Shown here: positions 19,760 to 29,188 of the stretch, piece after piece
Position numbering within the stretch: position 1 is the first letter of the stretch
How the letters are laid out: the number at the start of each line of letters is the position of its first letter
NCBI RefSeq assembly: GCF_902832845.1
Contig: NZ_CADFDB010000010.1
Span: 289,909-353,908, forward strand
Origin: Burkholderia metallica
GTDB taxonomy: Bacteria > Pseudomonadota > Gammaproteobacteria > Burkholderiales > Burkholderiaceae
Direction of reading: 5' to 3'
Length of the DNA stretch: 64,000 nt
Notes under the pieces: model-generated
What the model saw: only the letters and a program-made list of their open reading frames with translations
The model's database searches: none
What the model was told of the DNA's origin: nothing
Translations under genes and position numbers: made by a program

Positions 19760-21124
19760 TCATCCGAAGTGTGCGATCAGGATCAGCGTGACCGTGACGA
19801 CGATCGCGCCGCCGATCCGCGTCGCGATCTGCGCGAACGGCATCAGCTGCATCCGGTTCGCGGCGGTCAGGATCGCGACGTCGCCGGTGCCGCCTTGCCC
19901 GCTGTGGCAGGCGTTCACGATTGCGGTGTCGATAGGGTACATCTTCATCAGGCGGCCGACCACGAAACCAGTGCCCATCAGCGTCGCGACGGTCGACACG
20001 ATCGTGACGACGTTGACGATCGTGAACGCGGCGGTCAGCTTGTCCCACGGCGTCATCGCGACGCCGATCGCGAACAGCAGCGGATACGTGACGGCGGTCG
20101 AGAAGAACTTGTAGACGACGAACGCGCCTTCCTGCAGCGGCGGCGACACCGCGCGGGCAAGCTTCACGAGCACCGCGAGAAACAGCATCGCGACCGGCGC
20201 GGGCAGGCCGAACAGCTTGTGCGCCATCAGGCCGACCAGGTACAGCGTGATCGCGGTGATGCCGGCGCCCGCGATGTGCGAGACGTCGACGTGGCCGCGG
20301 ATTTCCTCGTTCTCGGGCGTCATGTCGCCCGATTCGCCGACCTGCAGGCGGCCGTTGCCGGTCAGGTGCGGGAAGCGCTTGCCGAGCATGTCGAGCGCGC
20401 CCGACAGGATGATCGCGGTCAGGCTGCCGAGCATCACCGGCGGCAGCACCATCGCGAACATCTCGCCTTGCGGCAGGTGCATCAGTTCCGAATAGCCGAT
20501 CGACAGCGGAATCGCGCCTTCGCCGACGCCGCCCGCCATGATCGGCACGACGATGTACAGCAGCGTGTGGCGCGCGCCGAGGCCGAGCGCGGTGCCGACC
20601 GCCGTGCCGACGATCGCGGCCGCGACCGAGCCGGCCGCGAGCGGAATGAAGATCTTCACGAAGCCCTGGATCAGCACGCGGCGATCCATGCTCAGGATGC
20701 TGCCGACGATGATCGACGCGATGAACAGGTACAGGAAGTTGGTCGACTTCGTGAACTCGACCGTCAGGTTCAGCACCGGCTTCGGCAGCACGTGGTAGTA
20801 GGTGAGCGCCGACGGCACGAAGGTCGCGAAGATCGCGGCCGCGCCGATGTTGCGCAGCAGCGGCAGCCGCTTGCCGAGTTCCGCGCAGGTGAAGCCGAAG
20901 AACGCGAGCACCGCGATCGCCATCGAGATCTCGCCGGGCACCTTGCCGGTCACCGAGAAGCCGACGATCAGCGCGAGCAGGATGAAGTAGACGGGCAGCG
21001 GAATGATGCCGATGCGGATTTCCATCAGTTTCCACCAGCCCTCCGGCCAGAAGCGCTCGCGCGGGGGGGCGACGGTGCCGGAAACCGGCTCGGAATGGGG
21101 CGGGGTATGGATAGAGGTCTGCAA
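19760..21124 (-). CDS. 2-hydroxycarboxylate transporter (2HCT family, CitS-like)
   Basis: This 454-residue symporter belongs to the 2HCT family of sodium- or proton-coupled citrate, malate and lactate carriers. After a soluble N-terminus (about 40 residues) there are about eleven membrane segments. The two family re-entrant loop signatures are present: AGGVGEGAIPLS near residue 190 and GQGGTGDVA near 411. The C-terminal half also carries the conserved ANRMQLMPFAQI segment. It is the first gene of a same-strand group with dctB, dctD and the DUF3579 gene and is preceded by a sigma-54 promoter. Citrate or malate is the likely substrate, but specificity is not readable. Confidence 0.9.
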   Translation of the reverse strand: MQTSIHTPPHSEPVSGTVAPPRERFWPEGWWKLMEIRIGIIPLPVYFILLALIVGFSVTGKVPGEISMAIAVLAFFGFTCAELGKRLPLLRNIGAAAIFATFVPSALTYYHVLPKPVLNLTVEFTKSTNFLYLFIASIIVGSILSMDRRVLIQGFVKIFIPLAAGSVAAAIVGTAVGTALGLGARHTLLYIVVPIMAGGVGEGAIPLSIGYSELMHLPQGEMFAMVLPPVMLGSLTAIILSGALDMLGKRFPHLTGNGRLQVGESGDMTPENEEIRGHVDVSHIAGAGITAITLYLVGLMAHKLFGLPAPVAMLFLAVLVKLARAVSPPLQEGAFVVYKFFSTAVTYPLLFAIGVAMTPWDKLTAAFTIVNVVTIVSTVATLMGTGFVVGRLMKMYPIDTAIVNACHSGQGGTGDVAILTAANRMQLMPFAQIATRIGGAIVVTVTLILIAHFG

Positions 21125-21185
21125 GACGTGTCTCCTGATGTTGGAATGCCTGCATGACTTCGCGGCATCGTGTGCCGTCTATTAC

Positions 21186-21200
21186 GCAACCCTCGTGCCA
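21186..21200 (-). promoter_or_regulatory. Sigma-54 (-24/-12) promoter of the 2-hydroxycarboxylate transporter operon
   Basis: On the minus strand the sequence reads TGGCAC-GAGGG-TTGC, an exact match to the -24/-12 core TGGCAC-N5-TTGC, preceded by C as in the consensus. It lies 62 bases upstream of the transporter start codon, the right distance for a short leader. The operon encodes its own sigma-54 activator (DctD-like). Confidence 0.85.
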
Positions 21201-21226
21201 GTATTGCGGGCCTGCCGAAACATTTT

Positions 21227-21239
21227 CAACGCATTGATT
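21227..21239 (-). promoter_or_regulatory. IHF-like site between the sigma-54 promoter and its upstream dyads
   Basis: The minus strand reads AATCAA-TGCG-TTG, an exact match to the IHF consensus WATCAANNNNTTR. It sits in the A/T-richest part of this region, between the sigma-54 promoter and the paired dyads. IHF bending is commonly used to loop such activators onto the polymerase. Confidence 0.6.
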
Positions 21240-21284
21240 CTTAAGGGATTTGTTTCGTATCAGGAAAGCTTGGGCCGACCGGAT

Positions 21285-21329
21285 GGCCGAGATTTCGGAA
21301 TTCGCCCCGCGCCCAGGCCGAGATTTCGG
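21285..21329. promoter_or_regulatory. Tandem enhancer-like dyads, probable DctD binding sites
   Basis: The 14-mer GGCCGAGATTTCGG occurs twice, at 21285-21298 and 21316-21329, 31 bases apart (about three helical turns). Each copy has internal dyad symmetry (CCGA/TCGG; in the second copy GGCCGA/TCGGCC). They lie roughly 115 and 145 bases upstream of the expected transcription start of the transporter, as expected for an activator of the NtrC family. An inverted pair CGAAACA (21216-21222) and TGTTTCG (21251-21257) lies nearer the promoter. Confidence 0.6.
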
Positions 21330-21556
21330 CCAGCCTGTCGGCCGGGAGCCGGTCGGGCCTCGCGGCCCCCGGCGGCGGCCCGCCATATCGCCGCGCGCGA
21401 TTTTCTTCGCACAATCGCTTCGTAGACCGCCCCCGCGCCGCTCTCTATCATCGGCTGATCCTTTTCCGATGCGATGTCCCGTCCGGAGAACGCCCGCGCG
21501 TTCGCCGCGGCGTCGCGCATCCGTCGATACCGTCTTTGGACAGGAGAGTGGTTCGC

Positions 21557-22387
21557 ATGCTGCATCCCGTTTTTTCCGCCCGCTTTTCCGCCGGCCGCGT
21601 CGCGCGCTTCATCGTCGCCGCGCTGCTCGGCGTTGCGCTGCTCGACGGCGCGCAAGCCGACACCGCGCCGCTGAAGGTCGGCATCTCGACCAGCCCGCAG
21701 ATCGAAGCGCTCAAAGTCGCCGCGAAAGAGGCGAAGGCGCAGGGGCTCGACGTGAAGATCGTCGAGTTCACCGACTGGAATACGCCGAACGCGGCGCTCG
21801 CGAACAAGGACATCGACGTCAACTACTTCCAGCACATCCCGTTCCTCGAGAACGCGAACAAGCAGGGCGGCTACAACTTCGTGTCGATCGCGCCCGGCAC
21901 GATCATGAAGATCGGCCTCTATTCGAAGAAGGTGAAAAGCTTCGCCGAGCTGAAGGACGGCGCGAAGGTCGCGATCGCGAACGACCCGGTGAACGGCGGG
22001 CGCGGGCTGTTGCTGCTGCAGCGCGCCGGGCTCATCACGCTGAAGCCGGGCGCCGACTACCGCGCGACGACGCACGACATCGTGTCGAACCCGAAGCACC
22101 TGAAGATCATTGCGCTCGAAGCATCGCAACTCGCGCGTTCGCTCGACGACGTCGATCTCGCGCAGGGCTACCCGAGCTTCATCAAGCTCGCCGGCACGAC
22201 CGACCCGAACAGCGCGCTGCTGTTCGACGGCACCGAGAACAAGATCTTCGCGATCCAGTGGGTCGTGCGTCCGGACAGCGTGAACGATCCGCGCATCCGC
22301 AAGTTCATCGCGATCTACCAGCAGTCGCCGGCCGTGCGCCGTGCGCTCGACAACGCGTTCGGCTCGCTGTACGCGATCGCGTGGTGA
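21557..22387 (+). CDS. MetQ/NlpA-family ABC substrate-binding protein
   Basis: This 276-residue binding protein belongs to the NlpA/MetQ family: KVGISTSPQIEALK near residue 40, FTDWNTPNAALANKDIDVNYFQH near 66-88, and ANDPVNGGRGLLLLQRAGL near 140-158. The signal peptide ends ALLDGAQADT with no lipobox cysteine, so the protein is predicted to be soluble in the periplasm rather than a lipoprotein like E. coli MetQ. ATG 21557 follows AGGAGAG. It is the first gene of a six-gene unit with flavin monooxygenase homologues, so the ligand is probably a methionine-like or other organosulfur compound. Confidence 0.88.
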   Translation: MLHPVFSARFSAGRVARFIVAALLGVALLDGAQADTAPLKVGISTSPQIEALKVAAKEAKAQGLDVKIVEFTDWNTPNAALANKDIDVNYFQHIPFLENANKQGGYNFVSIAPGTIMKIGLYSKKVKSFAELKDGAKVAIANDPVNGGRGLLLLQRAGLITLKPGADYRATTHDIVSNPKHLKIIALEASQLARSLDDVDLAQGYPSFIKLAGTTDPNSALLFDGTENKIFAIQWVVRPDSVNDPRIRKFIAIYQQSPAVRRALDNAFGSLYAIAW

Positions 22388-22398
22388 CGGAGGCGGCC

Positions 22399-23817
22399 AT
22401 GACGACGGCGAACCGCAAGAAAATCCTGCTCAACGCGTTCAACATGAACTGCGTCGGGCACATCAACCACGGCCTGTGGACGCATCCGCGCGACCGCTCC
22501 GCGCACTACACCGATCTCGACTACTGGGCCGACCTCGCGAAGACGCTGGAGCGCGGCAAGTTCGACGGGATCTTCCTCGCGGACATCGTCGGCGTGTACG
22601 ACGTGTTCGGCGGCGGGCCCGACGCCGCGCTGCGCGAATCGGTGCAGGTGCCCGTCAACGATCCGCTGCTGCTCGTGCCCGCGATGGCGCAGGTCACGCG
22701 GCATCTCGGCTTCGGCGTGACCGCGAACCTCACGTATGAACCGCCTTACCTGTTCGCGCGCCGCATGTCGACGCTCGATCATCTGACGAAAGGGCGCGTG
22801 GGCTGGAACATCGTCACCGGCTATCTCGACAGCGCCGCGCGCGGGATGGGCCTCGCGCAGCAGATCGGCCACGACGACCGCTACGAACGTGCGGACGACT
22901 ACATGGACGTCGTCTACAAGCTGTGGGAGCAGAGCTGGGACGACGACGCGGTGATCCGCGATGCGCACGCGCGCGTGTTCGCGCAGCCGGGCAAGGTGCG
23001 GCGCGTGAAGCACGACGGGCCGTTCTATTCGATCGATGCGATTCATCTGAGCGAGCCGTCGCTGCAGCGCACGCCGGTGCTGTACCAGGCCGGCTCGTCG
23101 GCGCGCGGCGTCGCGTTCGCCGGCCGTCATGCGGAATGCGTGTTCGTGAACGGGCAGAGCAAGGCCGCGGCACGCGCGGCGGCGCTCGACATCCGCGCGG
23201 CCGCCGCCCGGCAGGGGCGCGACCCGGCGTCGATCCGGATCTTCGCGGGCGTGAGCGTCGTGACGGCCGAGACCGAGCGGCTCGCGCGCGAAAAGTTCGA
23301 CGAATACCGGCGCTATGCGAGCCCGGAAGCCGGCCTCGCGCATTTCGCGAGCTCGACCGGCATCGACTTCGCGAAGTACGGCCTCGACGAGCCGATCTCG
23401 TACGTGAAGACCGATTCGATCCAGTCGGCCGTGGACGCGATCTCGCGCAAGAGCACGACCGGCACGTGGACCGTGCGCCGGATGCTCGAACAGATGTCGC
23501 TCGGCGGCCGCTATGCGCCGATCGTCGGCTCGCCGTCGCAGGTCGCGGACGAGCTGCAGTCGTGGATCGACGAGACCGGCATCGACGGCTTCAACCTGAC
23601 GCGCACCGTGATGCCCGAGTCGTTCGAGGATTTCGTCGACTGGGTCGTGCCCGAGCTGCAGAACCGCGGCGTCTACAAGGAAGACTACGATCCGGCGCCG
23701 ACGCTGCGCGAGAAGCTGTTCGGCGCGGGCCCGCGCCTGCCGGCGTGGCACACGGGCGCCCAGCACCGGCCGGGCGCCGCCGCGCACGCCGAATCCGCGC
23801 ATCCCGCGCATGTCTGA
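22399..23817 (+). CDS. LLM-class FMN-dependent monooxygenase (NtaA/SnaA/DszA/DmoA family)
   Basis: A 472-residue flavin-dependent monooxygenase of the bacterial luciferase-like superfamily, group NtaA/SnaA/DszA/DmoA. Typical segments are ILLNAFNMNCVGHINHGLW at the start, WADLAKTLERGKFDGIFLAD near 45-64, GRVGWNIVTGYLDSAARGMG near 132-151, and the phosphate-binding PVLYQAGSSARG near 230-241. It uses FMNH2 supplied by a separate reductase to oxidise C-S, C-N or related bonds. The start follows ACGGAGG. Its place between parts of a methionine-type ABC importer and before a DszC/SfnB homologue suggests desulfurisation of an imported sulfur compound. Confidence 0.88.
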   Translation: MTTANRKKILLNAFNMNCVGHINHGLWTHPRDRSAHYTDLDYWADLAKTLERGKFDGIFLADIVGVYDVFGGGPDAALRESVQVPVNDPLLLVPAMAQVTRHLGFGVTANLTYEPPYLFARRMSTLDHLTKGRVGWNIVTGYLDSAARGMGLAQQIGHDDRYERADDYMDVVYKLWEQSWDDDAVIRDAHARVFAQPGKVRRVKHDGPFYSIDAIHLSEPSLQRTPVLYQAGSSARGVAFAGRHAECVFVNGQSKAAARAAALDIRAAAARQGRDPASIRIFAGVSVVTAETERLAREKFDEYRRYASPEAGLAHFASSTGIDFAKYGLDEPISYVKTDSIQSAVDAISRKSTTGTWTVRRMLEQMSLGGRYAPIVGSPSQVADELQSWIDETGIDGFNLTRTVMPESFEDFVDWVVPELQNRGVYKEDYDPAPTLREKLFGAGPRLPAWHTGAQHRPGAAAHAESAHPAHV

Positions 23818-23835
23818 ACGTGACGGAGCGAAGCG

Positions 23836-25023
23836 ATGACGCAATTGTTCGATACGCTGGGTTTCATCGAGACGTCGGCGGTACGTGCCGGCGCCGGGGC
23901 GACGGCGCATGACGAAGCGGCCGCATCGGCCGGATCGGCCGGCGGCGCCGCCGTGTCGCTGGAGCAGGTCGGCAAGGTGTTCGCGACGCCGCGCGGGCAG
24001 GCCGCCGCGCTGCGCGACGTGACGCTCGACGTGCGGCGCGGCGAGGTATTCGGGATCATCGGCCGCAGCGGCGCCGGGAAGTCGACGCTGCTCCGTCTGG
24101 TGAACGGCCTCGAACGGCCGAGTTCGGGCCGCGTGCGCGTGCAGGGCGTCGACGTCGGCGCGCTCGACGAGGACGGGCTCGTCGCGCTGCGCCGCCGCAC
24201 CGGCATGGTGTTCCAGCATTTCAACCTGCTGTCCGCGAAGACGGTGTTCGAGAACGTCGCGCTGCCGCTGAAGATCGCCGGCGTGCCGAAAGCCGAACGC
24301 GTTCGCAAGGTCGAGGCGCTGCTGGAGCTCGTCGGGCTCGCCGCGAAGCGTGATGCGTACCCGGCCAGCCTGTCGGGCGGGCAGAAGCAGCGCGTCGGCA
24401 TTGCCCGCGCGCTCGTGCACGATCCCGAGGTGCTGCTGTGCGACGAGGCGACATCGGCGCTCGATCCCGAGACGACGCAGTCGATTCTCGCGCTGCTCGC
24501 CGACATCAACCGCCGCCTCGGGCTGACGATCGTGCTGATCACGCACGAGATGGAAGTGATCCGCGCGGTGTGCGACACGGTCGCGGTGATCGAACAGGGC
24601 GAAGTCGTCGAAACCGGCCCGGTGTGGCGCGTGTTCGGCAACCCGCGCCACGGCGCGACGCGCGCGCTGCTCAGCACGCTCGTGCACGACCTGCCGGCCG
24701 AACTGGCCGCGCGCGTGCAGCCGCTGCCCGAGCAGGCCGCGTTGCCCGACGGCGCCCAGATCGTGCTCGACGTCCGCTATACGGGCGAGAGCGGCGGCGA
24801 GCCGGACGTCGGCGCGCTGGCTGCCGCGCTCGGCGGTTCGGTGCGGTTCCTGCACGGCGGGATCGAGCGCATCCAGGGGCATGCGCAAGGGCGGCTCGTG
24901 ATCGCGGCCGCGCCGCGCGCGGATGACGCCGGCCACCCGCCGGCGGGGGGCGGTGCCGTCGCGGCGCTGCTCGAACGCGCGCGCCGCCACGCGAATCACG
25001 CGGAGGTGCTCGGCTATGTTTGA
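23836..25023 (+). CDS. MetN-family ABC transporter ATP-binding protein with NIL domain
   Basis: A 395-residue ATPase. Walker A is GRSGAGKS (about residues 76-83), the Q-loop is in MVFQHFNLL, the signature LSGGQKQR lies near 180, Walker B is [12 protein letters not shown] near 203, and the switch His is in LITHEM. The C-terminal about 90 residues form a NIL regulatory domain as in MetN, although it is only moderately conserved. Unlike E. coli MetN it has an N-terminal Ala/Gly-rich extension of about 38 residues before the ABC domain. It overlaps the permease gene by eight bases. Confidence 0.9.
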   Translation: MTQLFDTLGFIETSAVRAGAGATAHDEAAASAGSAGGAAVSLEQVGKVFATPRGQAAALRDVTLDVRRGEVFGIIGRSGAGKSTLLRLVNGLERPSSGRVRVQGVDVGALDEDGLVALRRRTGMVFQHFNLLSAKTVFENVALPLKIAGVPKAERVRKVEALLELVGLAAKRDAYPASLSGGQKQRVGIARALVHDPEVLLCDEATSALDPETTQSILALLADINRRLGLTIVLITHEMEVIRAVCDTVAVIEQGEVVETGPVWRVFGNPRHGATRALLSTLVHDLPAELAARVQPLPEQAALPDGAQIVLDVRYTGESGGEPDVGALAAALGGSVRFLHGGIERIQGHAQGRLVIAAAPRADDAGHPPAGGGAVAALLERARRHANHAEVLGYV

Positions 25024-25672
25024 CCTCTGGTGGCCCGAACTGCTCGACGCGATCCGCGACACGCTGTCGATGGTGGCCGCATCGGCCGCGATCGCCGCGC
25101 TGATCGGCATCCCGCTCGCGGTGGTCCTCGTGACGACCGCGCCCGGCGGCATCTACGCGCGGCACGGCGTGAACGCGGTGCTCGGCGCGCTCGTCAACGT
25201 GTTCCGCTCGACGCCGTTCATCATCCTGCTCGTCGCGTTGCTGCCGTTCACGCGCCTGCTGATCGGCACGACGATCGGCGTGTGGGCGGCCGTCGTGCCA
25301 CTGTCGATCGCCGCGATCCCGTTCTTCGCGCGAATCGCCGAAGTGAGCCTGCGCGAAGTCGATCGCGGGCTGATCGAAGCCGCGCTCGCGATGGGCGCGA
25401 AGCGCCGCCACATCGTCTGGCACGTGCTGCTGCCCGAAGCGCTGCCGGGCATGCTCGGCGGCTTCACCATTACCGTCGTCGCGCTGATCGGCTCGACCGC
25501 AATGGCGGGCGCCGTCGGCGCGGGCGGCCTCGGCGATCTCGCGATCCGCTACGGCTATCAGCGCTTCGACACCACCGTCATGGCGACCGTGATCGTGATC
25601 CTGATCGCGCTCGTCTCGGCCGTGCAAATCACGGGCGACCGCCTGGTCCGACGCGTGACCCGGCGTACCTGA
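25016..25672 (+). CDS. MetI-family ABC transporter permease
   Basis: A 218-residue permease with five predicted helices. The coupling loop [25 protein letters not shown] (near residues 120-145; EAA motif) would contact the ATPase, and the region is followed by [26 protein letters not shown], a strong MetI signature. ATG 25016 lies inside the end of the ATPase gene and follows GGAGG. It completes a MetQ-MetN-MetI type importer whose gene order here is interrupted by the monooxygenase gene. Confidence 0.9.
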   Translation: MFDLWWPELLDAIRDTLSMVAASAAIAALIGIPLAVVLVTTAPGGIYARHGVNAVLGALVNVFRSTPFIILLVALLPFTRLLIGTTIGVWAAVVPLSIAAIPFFARIAEVSLREVDRGLIEAALAMGAKRRHIVWHVLLPEALPGMLGGFTITVVALIGSTAMAGAVGAGGLGDLAIRYGYQRFDTTVMATVIVILIALVSAVQITGDRLVRRVTRRT

Positions 25673-25726
25673 GCGACGCCACGAGCGTCCGCTCGCTTCA
25701 TTCATGATCCTGAGAGAACGAACCCT

Positions 25727-26578
25727 ATGAGCTTGCCCATCGGCGCGCCGCGCGAATGGAACGGAGAATTCGAGGAAGCGCTGTTTCTCGACGTGGCGCG
25801 ACGCCATCGTCCCGGCTTCCCGGCCAAGCTGGCCACCCCGCCGCGCGAGCCGCGCAACGACGACGAACTGGCCGCCGTCGCCGACTACTACACGAAGATG
25901 GCGTCGCACGACCTGTTCATCGTGCAGGTGGTCGCGAAGGCGATCGACACGCTGTTTCGCGACGATCCGCATTTCCAGCTGATCCTGTCGCGCCAGCTCG
26001 GCGACGACGGCGCGCACGCGGTGATCGGCCGCGAACGCGTAAAGGAACTGACGGGGCGCGACCCGCTGCCCGAAATCGACCGGCTCGTCGCCGCGCACTG
26101 GGCGCGCATCGGCGACATCGCGGTGCGCGACGTCGCGGGTTTTCTCGCGTTCGAATGGCACTACGAACTGCACATCCTCGCGAAGCTGTGGATCCAGCGC
26201 AAGACCGGCCGCATCGGCGATTCCGCGATGCGCGAGCACGGCGAGAACCGGATCCGGCCGGACGAGGAGTGGCATCGCGTGCAGATCGTCCAGTGGTGGT
26301 TCGACACGTTGAAGGCGCTGCCGGCGGCGGAGCGCGACGCGCTGATCGATCGCGTGATCGCGGCCGACGAGGAAACGCAGGTGCGGCTCGACGGTTATCT
26401 GCACGACGAGTACGCGCATACCGCGCACGTGTTCGGCGCGGACATCGCCGACTACCGCGCGATCTACGACGACTGGCGGCGCGAGATCCTGTCGCGGTTG
26501 ACCGGCAGGCGCGAACTCGGGAAACTCGTGCCGTTGTCGAAAGCAGTTTCGACCCAGGAACAGGAAGCCGTCGCATGA
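25727..26578 (+). CDS. Unrecognised protein with ferritin-like diiron motifs, in the organosulfur operon
   Basis: I do not recognise a named family for this 283-residue protein. It is predicted to be mostly helical and soluble, without signal peptide. Acidic/His pairs recur on successive helices: D94-x-x-H97, the cluster E143, H145, E147, H149 (FEWHYELH), E180-x-x-H183 (DEEWH) and E228-x-x-H231 (HDEYAH). Such E-x-x-H repeats suggest a ferritin-like or haem-oxygenase-like diiron site. It lies 54 bases after the permease and its stop overlaps the start of the DszC/SfnB homologue (ATGA), so it belongs to this operon. An oxidase or oxygenase acting on the sulfur substrate, or an iron-binding accessory, is possible; this is inference. 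Confidence 0.75.
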   Translation: MSLPIGAPREWNGEFEEALFLDVARRHRPGFPAKLATPPREPRNDDELAAVADYYTKMASHDLFIVQVVAKAIDTLFRDDPHFQLILSRQLGDDGAHAVIGRERVKELTGRDPLPEIDRLVAAHWARIGDIAVRDVAGFLAFEWHYELHILAKLWIQRKTGRIGDSAMREHGENRIRPDEEWHRVQIVQWWFDTLKALPAAERDALIDRVIAADEETQVRLDGYLHDEYAHTAHVFGADIADYRAIYDDWRREILSRLTGRRELGKLVPLSKAVSTQEQEAVA

Positions 26579-27786
26579 ACGATCCACGCGGCCCGGCGAC
26601 GCTCGCCGCGGCAACGGATGTCTCGGCAATCGATCCGGCTGCGCTTTCGCGCGCGATCGACGCGCTGCGCGCCACGGCCGCTGCACGCGACCGCGCGGGC
26701 GGTCATGCGGCGCAGGAGAAGCAATGGCTCGCCGACGCGGGCCTGCTGACGCTCGCGGTGCCGCGCGCATTCGGCGGGCAGGAAGCCGCATGGCCCGAGA
26801 TCTACGATGCGATCCGCCGGATCGCACGCGTGGACAGCGCGCTCGCGCATCTCGTCGGGTTCCAGTGCCTGCAGGTGGTGAGCGTCGACGTGTGGGGCAG
26901 CGACGCGCAGCGCGAACGCTATCTGCGCGGCACGGTCGAGCGGCAATGGTGGTGGGGCAATGCGGTCAATCCGCTCGATACGCGGCTCGTGGCCACCGCG
27001 ACGCCCGACGGCGGCTACCGGCTCGACGGCGTGAAGGGCTTCTGTTCGGGCACGCGCGGCTCGCAGCGGATGACGGTGTCCGCGCACGATCCGGCTACCG
27101 GCCGCACCGTGTTCGGCGTGGTGCCGACCGATCGCGCGGGGATCACGGTCGCCGAAGACTGGGACCCGATCGGCCAGCGCCAGACCGACAGCGGCAGCGT
27201 GCGCTTCGACGGCGTGACGCTCGCGCCGGACGAGGTGCTGCACCGTTCCGAGGCGCCGCCGACGCCGCGCGCGACGCTGCGCACGCTCGTGTCGCAGCTC
27301 GTGCTCACGAACCTGTTCGTCGGGCTCGCGGAAGGCGCGCTGGCCGAAGCGCGCGACTATGTGCTGAAGCACGGCCGGCCGTGGATCCATGCGGAAGTCG
27401 CGCAGGCGAGCGACGATCCGTACACGCTGCAGCGCTTCGGCGACATGCGCGTGCGGGCGATCGCCGCGGCGGCGCTGGCCGATCGCGCGGCTGCCGCGTT
27501 GCAGCGTGCGTGGGCGCGGCAGGATGCGCTGACGGCCGACGAGCGCGCCGAGGCGGCGCTCGCGGTGTCGGAGGCGAAGATCGTCGCGCAGCGCGCGGCG
27601 CTCGAGAACGGCGAGGCGCTGTTCGACGCATGCGGCGCACGCGCGACGGCCGCGTCGCTCGGCCTCGACCGCTTCTGGCGCAACGCGCGCACGCATACGC
27701 TGCACGATCCGCTCGACTACCGGCTGCGCGACGTGGGCCGGTTCGCGTTGACCGGGGAATTGCCGCAGGCGTCGCTTTATACGTAA
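26575..27786 (+). CDS. Acyl-CoA dehydrogenase-fold flavoprotein, DszC/SfnB type
   Basis: This 403-residue protein has the acyl-CoA dehydrogenase fold in the subgroup of flavin monooxygenases such as DszC and the sulfur-acquisition protein SfnB. Supporting segments are WLADAGLLTLAVPRAFGG near 50, the central domain GNAVNPLDTRLVATATPDGG near 125-145 with VKGFCSGTRGSQRM, and the C-terminal NARTHTLHDPLDYRLRD, which replaces the catalytic Glu region of true dehydrogenases. The gene overlaps the previous one by four bases and is last in the six-gene unit. It probably oxidises the sulfur compound imported by the ABC system or a product of the FMN monooxygenase. Confidence 0.85.
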   Translation: MNDPRGPATLAAATDVSAIDPAALSRAIDALRATAAARDRAGGHAAQEKQWLADAGLLTLAVPRAFGGQEAAWPEIYDAIRRIARVDSALAHLVGFQCLQVVSVDVWGSDAQRERYLRGTVERQWWWGNAVNPLDTRLVATATPDGGYRLDGVKGFCSGTRGSQRMTVSAHDPATGRTVFGVVPTDRAGITVAEDWDPIGQRQTDSGSVRFDGVTLAPDEVLHRSEAPPTPRATLRTLVSQLVLTNLFVGLAEGALAEARDYVLKHGRPWIHAEVAQASDDPYTLQRFGDMRVRAIAAAALADRAAAALQRAWARQDALTADERAEAALAVSEAKIVAQRAALENGEALFDACGARATAASLGLDRFWRNARTHTLHDPLDYRLRDVGRFALTGELPQASLYT

Positions 27787-27796
27787 CGGATCGACA

Positions 27797-27821
27797 CCGG
27801 AGCGGACATGGCCCGCTCCGG
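27797..27821 (+). terminator. Hairpin at the end of the organosulfur operon (weak terminator candidate)
   Basis: A 9-bp perfect stem (CCGGAGCGG, 27797-27805, with 27813-27821) and a 7-base loop lies 10 bases after the last gene. No T-run follows, so intrinsic termination is uncertain. Confidence 0.35.
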
Positions 27822-27849
27822 ACAAAACCCGCGGCCGGCTGGACGTCCG

Positions 27850-27888
27850 GAATGATATGTTATATCGTTGCGATACAATATATCATTC
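27850..27888. promoter_or_regulatory. Zur-box-like 39-bp dyad upstream of the zinc-starvation operon
   Basis: A near-perfect inverted repeat spans 27850-27888: the outer arms GAATGATAT/ATATCATTC match fully, and inner TATCG/CGATA also pair. The A/T-rich core with GTTATATCG and CGATACAATAT resembles Zur boxes of proteobacteria. It ends 31 bases before the start of zigA, overlapping the expected promoter, so zinc-loaded Zur would repress all five genes. The assignment rests on sequence character plus the zinc-starvation content of the operon. Confidence 0.75.
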
Positions 27889-27919
27889 TCTCCTCAACGT
27901 CCTCTTCCGGAATCGCCCG

Positions 27920-29128
<1,209 letters not shown>

Positions 29129-29188
29129 CCTGAACGCGCGCTTCCTGCATCGATCCGGATGGAGAAGGCGCTCCACCGGATTCCGAGC

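Noticed and set aside
21557-23817. Single long frame joining the upstream region and the FMN monooxygenase
   Set aside because: The frame open from 21250 is only in frame with the monooxygenase; the binding-protein gene occupies another frame with a clear signal peptide and ribosome site, so the real monooxygenase start is ATG 22399.
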